Assembly: GCA_934216615.1 (NCBI GenBank)
Contig: CAKQCB010000011.1
Span: forward strand, 14,109-78,108
Direction: 5' to 3'
Origin: an uncultured Anaerolineae bacterium
GTDB taxonomy: Bacteria > Chloroflexota > Anaerolineae > Aggregatilineales > Phototrophicaceae
Length of the DNA: 64,000 nucleotides
The notes below the pieces were generated by a model that saw nothing but the letters and a program-made list of their open reading frames with translations, was not told the origin of the DNA and made no database searches. This document shows positions 42,197 to 51,506 of the stretch, in pieces; positions within the stretch are counted from its first letter, which is position 1; each line of letters opens with the position of its first letter. Made by a program: the position numbers and the translations under genes.

Positions 42197-42228
42197 AAAA
42201 AGAGACGGTACAAAAACCGCCTCTTTTG
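42197..42228 (-). terminator. Terminator of the leftward peptide-import operon
   Basis: Reverse strand: AAGAGGCGGT, 6-base loop, ACCGTCTCTT, T run. One mismatch in the stem. Lies between the second permease and the M24 gene. Confidence 0.7.
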
Positions 42229-42252
42229 CTTCGGGCAAATAAAACGGTTTTG

Positions 42253-43203
42253 TTATCGTAACGAACGAGGATCAAAAGCATCTCGGAGGCCGTCGCCCAA
42301 GAAATTGATCCCTAACGTTGTTAACATGATAAACAGAGCTGGGAAAAACCAGTAGAACCAGTGGGTTATATAGCTGTTGGCATCCCCCATGATATTGCCC
42401 CAAGTCGGCGTTGGCGCACGCACCCCTAAGCCCAAGAAACCGAGATAGGCTTCTAGCAAGATGGCCGAAGCGACCCCTAACGTGGCGGCCACGACGATGG
42501 GCGCAAAACAGTTGGGCAAGACGTGACGAATCAAAATATGACGATCTTTCGCCCCGATGGAACGCGCCGCCGTGATGAATTCTTGTTCTTTCAACGCCAA
42601 GACCACCGAACGGACGATCCGCGCAACGCGCATCCAACTGGTAAGACCAATCACAAAAATGATGACGATCATGGTACTGCTGAAGTCGCGCCCTAGAATA
42701 CGGAAGTCTGGGAATTGGGTCGGGTCAGAAAACAAACGTAACGTGATCAATGCTAAAAAGAGTTGGGGAATACTCAACATGGCTTCGGCAATGCGCATCA
42801 AGAGAGAGTCGATAAATCCCCCCATATAGCCTGCCACCATGCCGACGACAGTCCCCACTAACATTTGCACAATCACCGCGGTGATGCCGACAAAGAGCGA
42901 AATTTGCCCACCGTAAACCACACGTGCTAAAAGATCACGCCCGATCACGTCTGTGCCGAATGGGAATTCAACCGAAGGATATTGCAACCCGCGCGCAGGG
43001 CTGTTAAATGTCGATTGAGAATAGGGGATTAAAATAGACCCCAAAATCACAAATACAAACACGATCAAGAGCAAAATTGCGCCGATGATCGCCATGCGAT
43101 GATGTCTTAAACGTGCGAAACTTCGCGCAAAATTCGATTGGCTTTTGGTGCGCGTAAGTTGAGGGACTTCTGAAGTGTTTTGAACATTACCGACTGTACT
43201 CAT
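42253..43203 (-). CDS. Peptide ABC importer permease, DppC/OppC type
   Basis: 316 residues. N-terminal cytoplasmic tail and first span (about 40-62), then a periplasmic loop (FPFGTDVIGRDLLARVVYGG, typical of DppC), and five further spans with the EAA loop near 225-250 (AARSIGAKDRHILIRHVLPN). End DGLRDAFDPRSL is diagnostic of the DppC/OppC family. 15 bp after the DppB-type gene. It pairs with that permease and needs an ATPase pair not encoded here. Confidence 0.92.
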   Translation of the reverse strand: MSTVGNVQNTSEVPQLTRTKSQSNFARSFARLRHHRMAIIGAILLLIVFVFVILGSILIPYSQSTFNSPARGLQYPSVEFPFGTDVIGRDLLARVVYGGQISLFVGITAVIVQMLVGTVVGMVAGYMGGFIDSLLMRIAEAMLSIPQLFLALITLRLFSDPTQFPDFRILGRDFSSTMIVIIFVIGLTSWMRVARIVRSVVLALKEQEFITAARSIGAKDRHILIRHVLPNCFAPIVVAATLGVASAILLEAYLGFLGLGVRAPTPTWGNIMGDANSYITHWFYWFFPALFIMLTTLGINFLGDGLRDAFDPRSLR

Positions 43204-43218
43204 CGAAGTTTCTTCCCT

Positions 43219-44238
43219 TTAATAACGGATACGGGGATCAAACCACGTATAGACCACATCGGTCAAAATTTGGAAAACAACCACCAAAACGCACAGCAGC
43301 ATCAAAATTGCCATCATCACAGGAACATCTGCACGTTCGAAACTTTCGATGAATAACCGTCCCATTCCGGGCCATGCGAAGATACGTTCTGTGACCACCG
43401 CGCCTGCTAACAAGAAGGGCAAGTCCAGCCCGACTAACGTGACAAGCGGCAGCGCGGCGTTTTTTAAAGCGTGTCTTTGGACAACCGTTCGTTCGCTCAA
43501 ACCTTTCGATTGTGCGGTACGGATGAAATCTTGACCGAGCACTTCTAAAGTTGAGGAACGAATAAAGCGCACATAACCTGCAAGCTGGATAGACACTAAA
43601 CAGAAAACAGGCATGATCATATGCAAGATGAGGTCTGAGAAAGAGCCGTTTCCAGTCCCGCCGATGGGTAATGCTGGTAGTCCCCACCGCGTAAACTGAA
43701 CGGCAAAAATATATATCATAATCAACGCGATGAAGAAGATAGGCATTGAATACAAGAAAAACGAAATCCCAGAGATGATATTATCTATAAGGGAATACTG
43801 GCGAATCGCCGAATATACCCCGATCCCGACCGCTAAGATCAGCGTGATCGTGTATGCCGGAACCATCAGCGTCAACGTAGACGGTAGGCGTTCCTCAATA
43901 CGAGTCCATGCGGGTTGACGGGTGACGAACGAAAGGCCGAAGTCCCCGCGCAAAACCCCGCGTCGTGTGCCGGGTTCCATCACGGAACCATCCCCCCGAA
44001 CATCGACAATCATCCAATCATTGCCGACGAGCCAGACGAGATATTGTTCAAATAAAGGACGGTCAAGCCCTAAACGACGGCGCATTTCTTCGCGTTGTGC
44101 GGCGGTGGGGCGCTGACGTGATTCTGCGAAAACAGCGAGCGGGTCACCGAGTGATGTGCTAAAGGCAAACAATATAAAACTAATGACGAAAAGAAGGGGA
44201 ATCGATTGGATAAGACGACGAATGATGTATTTAGTCAT
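43219..44238 (-). CDS. Peptide ABC importer permease, DppB/OppB type
   Basis: 339 residues from ATG 44238 (MTKYIIRRLIQSIPLLFVI). Six spans; periplasmic loop 60-115; EAA loop near 245-270 (RTAQSKGLSERTVVQRHALKNA); end WFDPRIRY diagnostic of the family. Separated from the binding-protein gene upstream by a 31-base stem-loop, which should lower its expression relative to the binding protein. Partner of the DppC-type gene that follows. Confidence 0.92.
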   Translation of the reverse strand: MTKYIIRRLIQSIPLLFVISFILFAFSTSLGDPLAVFAESRQRPTAAQREEMRRRLGLDRPLFEQYLVWLVGNDWMIVDVRGDGSVMEPGTRRGVLRGDFGLSFVTRQPAWTRIEERLPSTLTLMVPAYTITLILAVGIGVYSAIRQYSLIDNIISGISFFLYSMPIFFIALIMIYIFAVQFTRWGLPALPIGGTGNGSFSDLILHMIMPVFCLVSIQLAGYVRFIRSSTLEVLGQDFIRTAQSKGLSERTVVQRHALKNAALPLVTLVGLDLPFLLAGAVVTERIFAWPGMGRLFIESFERADVPVMMAILMLLCVLVVVFQILTDVVYTWFDPRIRY

Positions 44239-44266
44239 GCGGGTTGCCTGATGGGTGTGCTGGTGA

Positions 44267-44297
44267 TTTAAGGACGGGTGAACCACCCGTCCTTAAA
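44267..44297 (-). terminator. Long stem-loop between binding-protein and permease genes (leftward cassette)
   Basis: TTTAAGGACGGGTG and CACCCGTCCTTAAA form a perfect 14-bp stem with a 3-base loop. It probably acts as a partial terminator or 3' stabiliser that gives more binding protein than permease. No long T run beyond the stem. Confidence 0.65.
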
Positions 44298-44322
44298 GTG
44301 TCTACTCAAAAATGACGTTGAA

Positions 44323-46014
44323 CTAGTTGCTTAATTCCCAGTTCATAATGTCGAACCACATGTTACCAACACCGGAACCGAATGTGATTGGGTCAGCGAA
44401 GCTCGATGCGTTGTAAGCATAGTTGTCACCACGGGGGAACAGGTTTACCAAAGGCACTTGGTCAGCCATGATCGCTTGAATGGTGTTCGCAGCTTCTTGA
44501 CGTTCAGCGGCGTCGAGTGAGGTCATTGTGACGAGTGCAGCAGCATCCATTTCTTCACTGCAGAAACCGGTGAAGTTTTGTCCACCTTGGTTTTCTTCAG
44601 TTGGGAATTGTTCGCAGTTCAAGGCTTCAACAACGGTCACGTTTGCAGGGTTGGTCAACGCGGTGTTGTTTGCATATTGAGAAATATCGAATGCGCCAAC
44701 TGCGTTGATGCCCCCATTGGCCCATGTACCGAAGAATTCAGAAGCAGGATAGGCTTCTTGAACAGTGCCGATACCGACTGCGGCCAAGTCTTGAGCAACC
44801 ACAGCTTGGATGTTTGTACGCCATTGAGCGTTGGTGGTGCCGTATCGCAGGACGAGTTCAACGCCGTCCATATCGCGCGTGCCGTCGCCATTGCTGTCAA
44901 CCCAACCCGCTTCGTCCAACAGACGGTTGGCTTCGTCAACATTGTATGCTGTGACGCCGAGGGAAGTATCTTCAAATGGAGAACGAGAGTAAATGCTGTC
45001 GGTTGGGGTGGTTGCACCAGCCAAGAGGTCCACAGTCAACGCGTCGCGGTTGATTGCGTAACGGATGGCACGACGGACATTCACATCCAGTAATGCGGGG
45101 TGACCTTGTTCGGGAACATCTTCAGGACGAACATTCAACCACAGGCTTTCAATGTAACCACCGAAAACGGAGGTGATCACAATGTCTTCACTGCTGGCTG
45201 CAACACGGGGGATGTCGCCTTCGCTGATGTTCGGGACGATATCCAATTGGCCTGCACTTAACGCGGCAAATTGAGAGTCAGTGTCTGGGAAGAAGCGGAG
45301 AACAATACGGCCGATGTTGGGCGCACCAAAAACATAGCTGGGGTTCGCATCAAAAACCATTTGTTCACCACGACGCCATTCGCTCAACACGTAGGGGCCG
45401 CTGAAGACGGTGGGATCTAAGTTTTCGGCTGCAAATTCAATCGAACCTTCAGCTTCATAGATCGGTTGGAAGATATGTGCAGGCAAAATGGTGGACAAAC
45501 CGCTGGAACCAGCCATTTCTTCGGGGAAGGGTTTCGGTGCATTGAAGGTCAATTGGAAAGTGAGATCGTCAATTTGTTCGACGCTTTCCAACGCTTCGGA
45601 AATCGCCCCACCTTGGATCAGGTTATTGGCAGGTTCTTCAATCATTTGATAAGTGAAGACCAAGTCAGCGGCTGTTAATGGAGTCCCGTCGCTCCAAGTT
45701 AAGCCTTCTTTCAAGGTGATGGTATAGGTCATGTAATCTTCGCTAATACCACCATTTTCAACAGAAGGAACTTCTTCGACCAATACGGGCGTAGCTTCTA
45801 ATGTATCGGTGATGTCCCATAAGCTAGCCATGACAAGGTCATTTGCCCATTGTGCAAAGGCCATGCTGCTGTAAAAGCCGTTCATGCTGTCTGGTTCTTG
45901 AGAGAAACCGACATCAAGTGTGGGAACATCTTGCGCAGCAACGGGCGCAACCAACACCCCAGCTGCTAATGCAAATGGGATGGTACAACGTAACAATTTA
46001 CTTGCTTGAGTCAT
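44323..46014 (-). CDS. Peptide/oligopeptide ABC importer substrate-binding protein (SBP_bac_5)
   Basis: 563 residues from ATG 46014 (TTTTGGAGGACC upstream). Signal peptide 1-28 ending APVAAQ without a lipobox Cys. Family lines: GFSQEPDSMNGF, TITLKEGLTWSDGTPLTAADLVFTYQ (mostly SDGTPLTAADLVF), DVNVRRAIRYAINRDAL, and LLDEAGW. It captures peptides or related solutes outside the cell and hands them to the two permeases downstream. A very similar type of cassette runs in the opposite direction from 46468. Anchoring is unclear without a lipid site. Confidence 0.92.
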   Translation of the reverse strand: MTQASKLLRCTIPFALAAGVLVAPVAAQDVPTLDVGFSQEPDSMNGFYSSMAFAQWANDLVMASLWDITDTLEATPVLVEEVPSVENGGISEDYMTYTITLKEGLTWSDGTPLTAADLVFTYQMIEEPANNLIQGGAISEALESVEQIDDLTFQLTFNAPKPFPEEMAGSSGLSTILPAHIFQPIYEAEGSIEFAAENLDPTVFSGPYVLSEWRRGEQMVFDANPSYVFGAPNIGRIVLRFFPDTDSQFAALSAGQLDIVPNISEGDIPRVAASSEDIVITSVFGGYIESLWLNVRPEDVPEQGHPALLDVNVRRAIRYAINRDALTVDLLAGATTPTDSIYSRSPFEDTSLGVTAYNVDEANRLLDEAGWVDSNGDGTRDMDGVELVLRYGTTNAQWRTNIQAVVAQDLAAVGIGTVQEAYPASEFFGTWANGGINAVGAFDISQYANNTALTNPANVTVVEALNCEQFPTEENQGGQNFTGFCSEEMDAAALVTMTSLDAAERQEAANTIQAIMADQVPLVNLFPRGDNYAYNASSFADPITFGSGVGNMWFDIMNWELSN

Positions 46015-46467
46015 ACAAAGGTCCTCCAAAAATGACTTTGTTAAAACAAAATGGCTCAAAATTTAATACTTCACTGTAGATTATGACGGAGTATTACATT
46101 TCAAGCAAAAAAAACTTCCTGCACAATAAAATAAGAGAACAAGACCCCTATAAGACCAATTTGAAACTTTACACTTCATAGAGTTTTGAACCAAATTGAT
46201 GCTTATGGTGTAGCTTCAACTAGAACAGCGTTGCACATTCCCTAGTTGATTATTCATAAACAATACCCAATGAAACAACATTCTGGATTTGCAAAAAATT
46301 ACCACATTCTTTGGAGGTTTCTTGGTGATTTCACACATACATTTCACCTTGCATCTCTAACGACATAGTGCTAATTTTTCGTGTAGTAGAGGTTGCATGA
46401 TGTTGGACAGGGAAATTGCAACCTGTGCAAAAAAATTTCTTTAAGAGGGAAGCATTAGGAGGCTTCG
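46015..46467. other. Divergent promoter region of the two peptide-import cassettes
   Basis: 450-bp AT-rich spacer between two divergent binding-protein genes. I see no gene in it. It must hold both promoters; TTGCAC at 46228 with TCATAA 17 bases later is the best rightward guess but weak, and no clear shared operator stands out. Confidence 0.5.
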
Positions 46468-48162
46468 ATGGCTATGAAGAAGATTTCTCGTTCTTTAGGT
46501 CTTCTTGCTGTAACTTCTGTGATGGTGGGTACCATCGGCAGCAGCGTTGCAGCACAAGAGATTGCCGAAATTGTCACTGGGTTGAACATGGTTGGGGGCG
46601 ACGTTCCTACCCTTGATCCTCAGTTGGCAGAAACCACCTCATCCATTGATGTTATCAATCAAATTTTCTTGGGCTTAACCGCACAAGAAAACACGGATGG
46701 TACCAATGAAATGGGATTGGCTAGCGGTTATGAAACGACTGAAAATGAGGATGGTACATTCACCTATACCTTCACATTATTAGATGGTGTTGCATGGGTT
46801 CGTTACAACGCAGAAACTGATGCGGTTGAACAATTAACCGATGCCGATGGCAACGCGCTCACCGTCACCGCGCAAGATGTCGTGTACGGCATGACTCGTG
46901 CGCTCGACCCCGTGACTGCATCCCCCTACTCGTATGTTTTGTTACCCTACATTGTGGGCGCAACAGAATTTAACAGTGGGACAGCCGACGCATCCGCTTT
47001 GGCGGTTGAAGTGGTTGACAACCTCACCTTGTCGATCACCGCCCCCAATGGTGCAGCATTTGCCCCCGCCATTTATGGTTTGTGGATGGCGCGTCCAGTC
47101 TTGGCTTCAGCCATTGAAGAAGGTGGCGATAGCTGGACCGAAGCTGAATATATTGCAACCAACGGGCCGTTTGCGTTGAAGGAATGGAACCACGACGAAA
47201 GCATTGTCATCGTCCGTAACCCATTCTGGGTCGGTACAGACTCGATCCCCGCCGCCACGCTCGACCAAGTGACTTTCCGTTTCTTGGACCCCGCCGCTCA
47301 ATTGGCTGAATTCCAAGCGGGAACCTTGCAAGCGTCTACCATTCCAGTTGAAGAAATTGTTCGCGTCCAGAACGATCCTGTTCTCAGCGCACAATATGTC
47401 ACTGGCGGTAACCCCTGCACCTACTACATCGGCTTTGATACCACTGAAGCCCCAACCAACAACGTTCACTTACGTCGTGCGCTTTCATTAGCCATTGACC
47501 GTGAATCCATCGTCACCAACGTGACCCGTGGTGGTCAAACAGCCGCTCAATGGTTCGGTTACCCGGGCTTGAATGCCGCTTTGACCCCAGAACTCAACCC
47601 CGATGCTGGTATCACCCACAACCCCGAAGAAGCAGCCGCTGAATTTGCAGTTGCTTTGGAAGAATTGGGCACCACCGCTGACGGTCTCGGTTTGTCCCTG
47701 TCCTACGGTGACAACGCCGGTCACGCTGCAATTGCGCAAGCTGTTCAACAAATGTGGACGGATACCCTCGGCTTAACGGTGACGTTGAACCCAATGGATT
47801 CCAGCACCTACTTCGCGACCATCAGCCAAGATGCGCCTCCTGCATACCGTGCGGGTTGGTGCCAAGACTATGGTGATGTCAACAACTTCTTGTTCGACGT
47901 CTTCCACAGCGCATCTAGCCAAAACGATACCGGTTTCAGCAGCCCTGAATATGATGCCTTGGTTGAAGAAGCTCGTTTGATGACCGATGTTGATGCCCGT
48001 CGTGAAATCTACGTCCAAGCAGAAGAAATTCTGGTTGACGAAGTTGCCGCCGTCGCGCCCATCTACTTCTATGCAACAAACTATCTGGTTTCAGACACTG
48101 TGGAACGCCCTGTTTCCATCACTGGCAACGAAACCTACTATGACTGGTCATTGGCTCAATAG
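46468..48162 (+). CDS. Oligopeptide ABC importer substrate-binding protein (OppA-like, SBP_bac_5)
   Basis: 564 residues, ATG 46468 six bases after AGGAGG. Signal peptide 1-29 ending SVAAQ, again without lipobox Cys. GDVPTLDPQLAETTSS start, FTLLDGVAWVRYNAET, LTVTAQDVVYGMTRALDP, HLRRALSLAIDRESIV, and DYGDVNNFLFDVFHS are OppA-type lines. Longer insert near 100-125 (acidic) than standard. First gene of the rightward cassette; followed by a terminator-like hairpin, then two permeases. Confidence 0.92.
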   Translation: MAMKKISRSLGLLAVTSVMVGTIGSSVAAQEIAEIVTGLNMVGGDVPTLDPQLAETTSSIDVINQIFLGLTAQENTDGTNEMGLASGYETTENEDGTFTYTFTLLDGVAWVRYNAETDAVEQLTDADGNALTVTAQDVVYGMTRALDPVTASPYSYVLLPYIVGATEFNSGTADASALAVEVVDNLTLSITAPNGAAFAPAIYGLWMARPVLASAIEEGGDSWTEAEYIATNGPFALKEWNHDESIVIVRNPFWVGTDSIPAATLDQVTFRFLDPAAQLAEFQAGTLQASTIPVEEIVRVQNDPVLSAQYVTGGNPCTYYIGFDTTEAPTNNVHLRRALSLAIDRESIVTNVTRGGQTAAQWFGYPGLNAALTPELNPDAGITHNPEEAAAEFAVALEELGTTADGLGLSLSYGDNAGHAAIAQAVQQMWTDTLGLTVTLNPMDSSTYFATISQDAPPAYRAGWCQDYGDVNNFLFDVFHSASSQNDTGFSSPEYDALVEEARLMTDVDARREIYVQAEEILVDEVAAVAPIYFYATNYLVSDTVERPVSITGNETYYDWSLAQ

Positions 48163-48186
48163 TCAGTGATTCAATGCGTTAAGATA

Positions 48187-48228
48187 AGATATGAGCCATC
48201 CAAAACGGGCGGCTCATATCTTATTTTT
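48187..48228 (+). terminator. Terminator-like hairpin between OppA-like gene and permeases
   Basis: AGATATGAGCC and GGCTCATATCT, 11-bp stem, 13-base loop, then TATTTTTT. Placed before the permease genes, so probably a partial terminator that sets the ratio of binding protein to permease. Confidence 0.8.
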
Positions 48229-48284
48229 TAATGGCTCTTTGTCATCATTCATCTTTGATCAGTCAAGTTTGAGGCACTTTCAGG

Positions 48285-49313
48285 ATGGGAAGATTTATAA
48301 TTCGTCGTTTTATCGGGATGCTTGCAGTCCTGTTAGTCGTCTCGCTCATTACCTTCGGGCTGATGCACGCTGTACCCGGTGGCCCTTTTGACCGTGAAAA
48401 ACCGCTTCCTGCGGCGACTATTGCCCTGCTCAATGAAAAGTACAATTTGGATGCCCCTTTATTTGAGCAGTATTTAGATTATATTGGCGACATCATTGGC
48501 CCGCGCCTTACCTACGGGCGTATTCCCCCTTCACAGTCGGAAGATTATCTTATCAATGTCGAGCTTCCCTTCATCACCAATGAAGAAGGTCAAGGCGCGG
48601 CTGTCCGCTGGATTAATTTTGGCCCCACATATAGTTCCCGCAGTTTATCGGTCAATGACCGTTTCCGTGAAAACTTACCCATCTCATTCCAATTGGGGAT
48701 GGCGGCTTTTGCAGTCGCGCTCGTCATCGGGCTTCCTTCCGGCATCATTGCCGCCCTCAACCGCAATTCAGGGTTGGATTACTTGAGTATGAGCATCGCG
48801 CTGATCGGCGTGTCGGTTCCTGTCATCGTCACAGCGCCCGTCTTGCAGTACATTTTTAGCGTTCAGCTTCGCATACTTCCCGTAACAGGTTGGGGTACGC
48901 TCCAACAGATGATATTACCCTCATTAGCGCTGGGTTTTGCCAACTCTGCCATTGTGGCACGCCTTACCCGTGCGAGTATTCTGCAAGTCTTAAATGAGGA
49001 TTTCATCCGCACCGCCCGCGCCAAAGGGTTGTCGGAACGGATTGTTGTGATCGTTCACGTCCTCAAGAACAGTTTGATCCCGATTGTCACCGTGATGGGG
49101 CCGTTATTTGCGGCGCTGGTCACTGGCACCTTCGTGGTCGAAACCGTGTTTGGAATTCCCGGCATGGGACGGTTCTTTGTCACCAGTATTCAATCACGAG
49201 ATTATCCCGTTATCATGGGAACCGTGTTGCTTTATGCAGGCTTTTTAGTGGCCGCAAATACGTTTGTTGATGTTCTGTATGCGTGGATTGACCCGCGTAT
49301 TCGTCTAGATTAA
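48285..49313 (+). CDS. Peptide ABC importer permease, OppB type
   Basis: 342 residues, ATG 48285 after CAGG. Begins GRFIIRRFIGMLAVLLVVSL, six spans, large first periplasmic loop (35-135), EAA loop near 245-265 (RTARAKGLSERIVVIVHVLKN), end YAWIDPRIRLD. Pairs with the OppC-type gene 13 bp downstream. The ATPases must come from elsewhere. Confidence 0.92.
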   Translation: MGRFIIRRFIGMLAVLLVVSLITFGLMHAVPGGPFDREKPLPAATIALLNEKYNLDAPLFEQYLDYIGDIIGPRLTYGRIPPSQSEDYLINVELPFITNEEGQGAAVRWINFGPTYSSRSLSVNDRFRENLPISFQLGMAAFAVALVIGLPSGIIAALNRNSGLDYLSMSIALIGVSVPVIVTAPVLQYIFSVQLRILPVTGWGTLQQMILPSLALGFANSAIVARLTRASILQVLNEDFIRTARAKGLSERIVVIVHVLKNSLIPIVTVMGPLFAALVTGTFVVETVFGIPGMGRFFVTSIQSRDYPVIMGTVLLYAGFLVAANTFVDVLYAWIDPRIRLD

Positions 49314-49326
49314 AGGCTGTGATGTT

Positions 49327-50379
49327 ATGACCGTTGCACAACAAGGACAGAATACTCAAGGGAATGTTTCGCATATTGAGAAGCGGAAAAAAGGCGAAAG
49401 CCTTTTTCAAGATTCGATGCGTCGCTTGCGTCGAAATCGGCTTGCGGTAATCGGCCTAATCATTATCATCATCACCATTTTTGTGGCGATCTTTGCTTCT
49501 CAATTAGCGCCCCGTCCGTATGATCGCCAAGACCTGACGCTCACCAACAGCGTCCCGCGCTGGATCGCCAATGTCTTTCCCAACATCAAATTGATGGGCG
49601 AGCCGGGCGGGTTTGTGAATGAAGTCCCGTTCTCTGACTATCCTTTGGGGACGGATAACCTCGGACGAGACATCCTCAGTCGTTTGATTTACGGGACGCG
49701 CATCTCATTGGCTGTCGCGTTCATCGGGCCGATTGTGGCGATTTTTGTCGGCATGTCCGTCGGGTTGATCTCTGGCTATGTCGGCGGTCGGATCGACAAC
49801 ATTCTCATGCGTTTTGTAGACCTGATGTATGCCTTTCCTACCGTCTTGCTCATCATCCTCATGTTAGCGGTGTTCCGTTCGATTCCGAACACGCCCGACA
49901 TGAACCCGATTGTACGGGCGGTGCGCCAAGCCGATGCGTCGATGGGTGGGCTGTTATTCGTCTTCATCGGAATCGGCCTCACCTCATGGATGGATATGGC
50001 GCGTCTGGTGCGCGGTCAAGTGTTATCCGTTCGCGAAAAAGAATTTGTTCAGGCGGCAAATTCGCTCGGCGCAAACACACGTGGAATTTTGTTCAGACAT
50101 ATCTTGCCCAACATTTTAGGGCCAGTGGTGGTGTCGGAAACGTTAGCGATCCCGCGTTATATCTCGTATGAGGCCTTCTTGAGTTTCATCGGTTTGGGCG
50201 TGAACCCGCCTACGCCAAGCTGGGGGTCTATGATTGCGGAAGGGGCGCGGAGCATCGGCAGTTATCCGTATCAGGCGTTGTTCCCCGCGTTAGTGCTGGC
50301 TATTTTGATGTTTGCCTTCAACTTCTTGGGCGACGGTCTGCGCGACGCGCTCGACCCGCGTATGCGTGGCGTGGATTAA
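49327..50379 (+). CDS. Peptide ABC importer permease, OppC type
   Basis: 350 residues. Long cytoplasmic tail (1-38), first span (38-58), periplasmic loop with FSDYPLGTDNLGRDILSRL, five further spans, EAA loop near 240-265 (AANSLGANTRGILFRHILPN), end FLGDGLRDALDPRMRG. A 20-residue insert near 170-200 (RSIPNTPDMNPIVRAVRQ) between spans is longer than in DppC. Last gene of the rightward cassette. Confidence 0.92.
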   Translation: MTVAQQGQNTQGNVSHIEKRKKGESLFQDSMRRLRRNRLAVIGLIIIIITIFVAIFASQLAPRPYDRQDLTLTNSVPRWIANVFPNIKLMGEPGGFVNEVPFSDYPLGTDNLGRDILSRLIYGTRISLAVAFIGPIVAIFVGMSVGLISGYVGGRIDNILMRFVDLMYAFPTVLLIILMLAVFRSIPNTPDMNPIVRAVRQADASMGGLLFVFIGIGLTSWMDMARLVRGQVLSVREKEFVQAANSLGANTRGILFRHILPNILGPVVVSETLAIPRYISYEAFLSFIGLGVNPPTPSWGSMIAEGARSIGSYPYQALFPALVLAILMFAFNFLGDGLRDALDPRMRGVD

Positions 50380-50416
50380 ACAGCGACCTCGAAACAGATA
50401 TCATCTTTTGATCTTG

Positions 50417-50449
50417 ATGCCCTCTCCACACGAGAGGGCATTGTTTTAT
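50417..50449 (+). terminator. Terminator of the rightward peptide-import cassette
   Basis: ATGCCCTCTC, loop CACAC, GAGAGGGCAT, then TGTTTTAT. Between convergent genes, so usable on both strands. Confidence 0.75.
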
Positions 50450-50454
50450 GTAGG

Positions 50455-51444
50455 TTATTCCGTACTCAAGCGATGATCGTTAAAAAATGACCATAACGCG
50501 GTTGCGGTATCGATGTCTTGAGAGATGCGCAATTGCGGGTTGCCCCCCGTTTGACCCGGCCATCCATGCCCACCGCTGTACACGGCGTACAACAAAATAT
50601 TGGCGTTGTCCGCACAATCGCTAATGCCCTGCCGAATCACCAATGTGTGATCTTCAGGGTCAGCGTCAGACATCATTTCCGGTTGATGATAGGTTTCGCA
50701 GTTATTGTGTTGTCCCCAATAACGCATCGTATCGTTGACGGAGAGGAACGCATCGCGGATGCCCATCCAAGGAATCACCAGATCATCTGTGCCGTGAACG
50801 ATGACTAAGGGAATCGGCCTGCTGGCGTTACACTCATTCATGATGTAAATCGGCATCGGCGACGCAACCGAACCCACCGCCGCCACACGATCATACAGAT
50901 TACATCCAACACGGTACGACATCATGCCCCCCATCGAGTGGCCTGCGACATACACGCGGGTGGGGTCAATGTTCAGGTTCACGCCGATGAAATTAATCAC
51001 CGCGGCGATGAACCCAACATCATCAATTTCAGAGCGAATACGCGGGTCGCCCGAGCGTCCATCATTCCAAACAAAGCCTAGCCCGTCAGGGTAAACCACA
51101 ATGAAATTATGCGCTTCCGAAAGCGTATCAAACCCAACATAGGCTTGCATCATGCGCCCATTTCCAGACGCGCCATGCAAGACGATTACCAGCGGGACAG
51201 CGCTTGAACCGTCATAACTTTCGGGGATGTGCACGTTAATGGCGCGGTTCGTGTTCTGAACGGTGAGGCGCACAATGAAGTCACCCGCACCATCAAACCT
51301 GCTAAGGGGCGTGCTTTCTGGCGTTATTTCCGCCGTCGTTTCTGGGGTGACTTCGGCTGTCGGTTCTTCGGTAACGTCTTGGGCAAAACTGGGCAAGCTA
51401 AAGAGCATTAAACAAGTAGCCAATAGAAATGCGAATCTCGTCAT
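50455..51444 (-). CDS. Secreted polyhydroxybutyrate-depolymerase/feruloyl-esterase-like hydrolase
   Basis: 329 residues, ATG 51444 with AAGGA upstream. Signal peptide 1-21 (ends PSFAQ), a Thr/Glu-rich linker (25-48), then an alpha/beta hydrolase: VLHGASGNGRMM near 88 with the oxyanion region, VYVAGHSMGGMMSY near 168 with the nucleophile Ser, HGTDDLVIP near 222 with the acid, SGGHGWPG near 297 with the His. LpqC/PHB-depolymerase type. It probably splits ester bonds in plant or storage polymers outside the cell. Confidence 0.88.
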   Translation of the reverse strand: MTRFAFLLATCLMLFSLPSFAQDVTEEPTAEVTPETTAEITPESTPLSRFDGAGDFIVRLTVQNTNRAINVHIPESYDGSSAVPLVIVLHGASGNGRMMQAYVGFDTLSEAHNFIVVYPDGLGFVWNDGRSGDPRIRSEIDDVGFIAAVINFIGVNLNIDPTRVYVAGHSMGGMMSYRVGCNLYDRVAAVGSVASPMPIYIMNECNASRPIPLVIVHGTDDLVIPWMGIRDAFLSVNDTMRYWGQHNNCETYHQPEMMSDADPEDHTLVIRQGISDCADNANILLYAVYSGGHGWPGQTGGNPQLRISQDIDTATALWSFFNDHRLSTE

Positions 51445-51506
51445 GGGTGTGTTCCTTATGTCTACGCTTTGAACACACTACACATTTCTCTTTGAATTTG
51501 TTCGGT

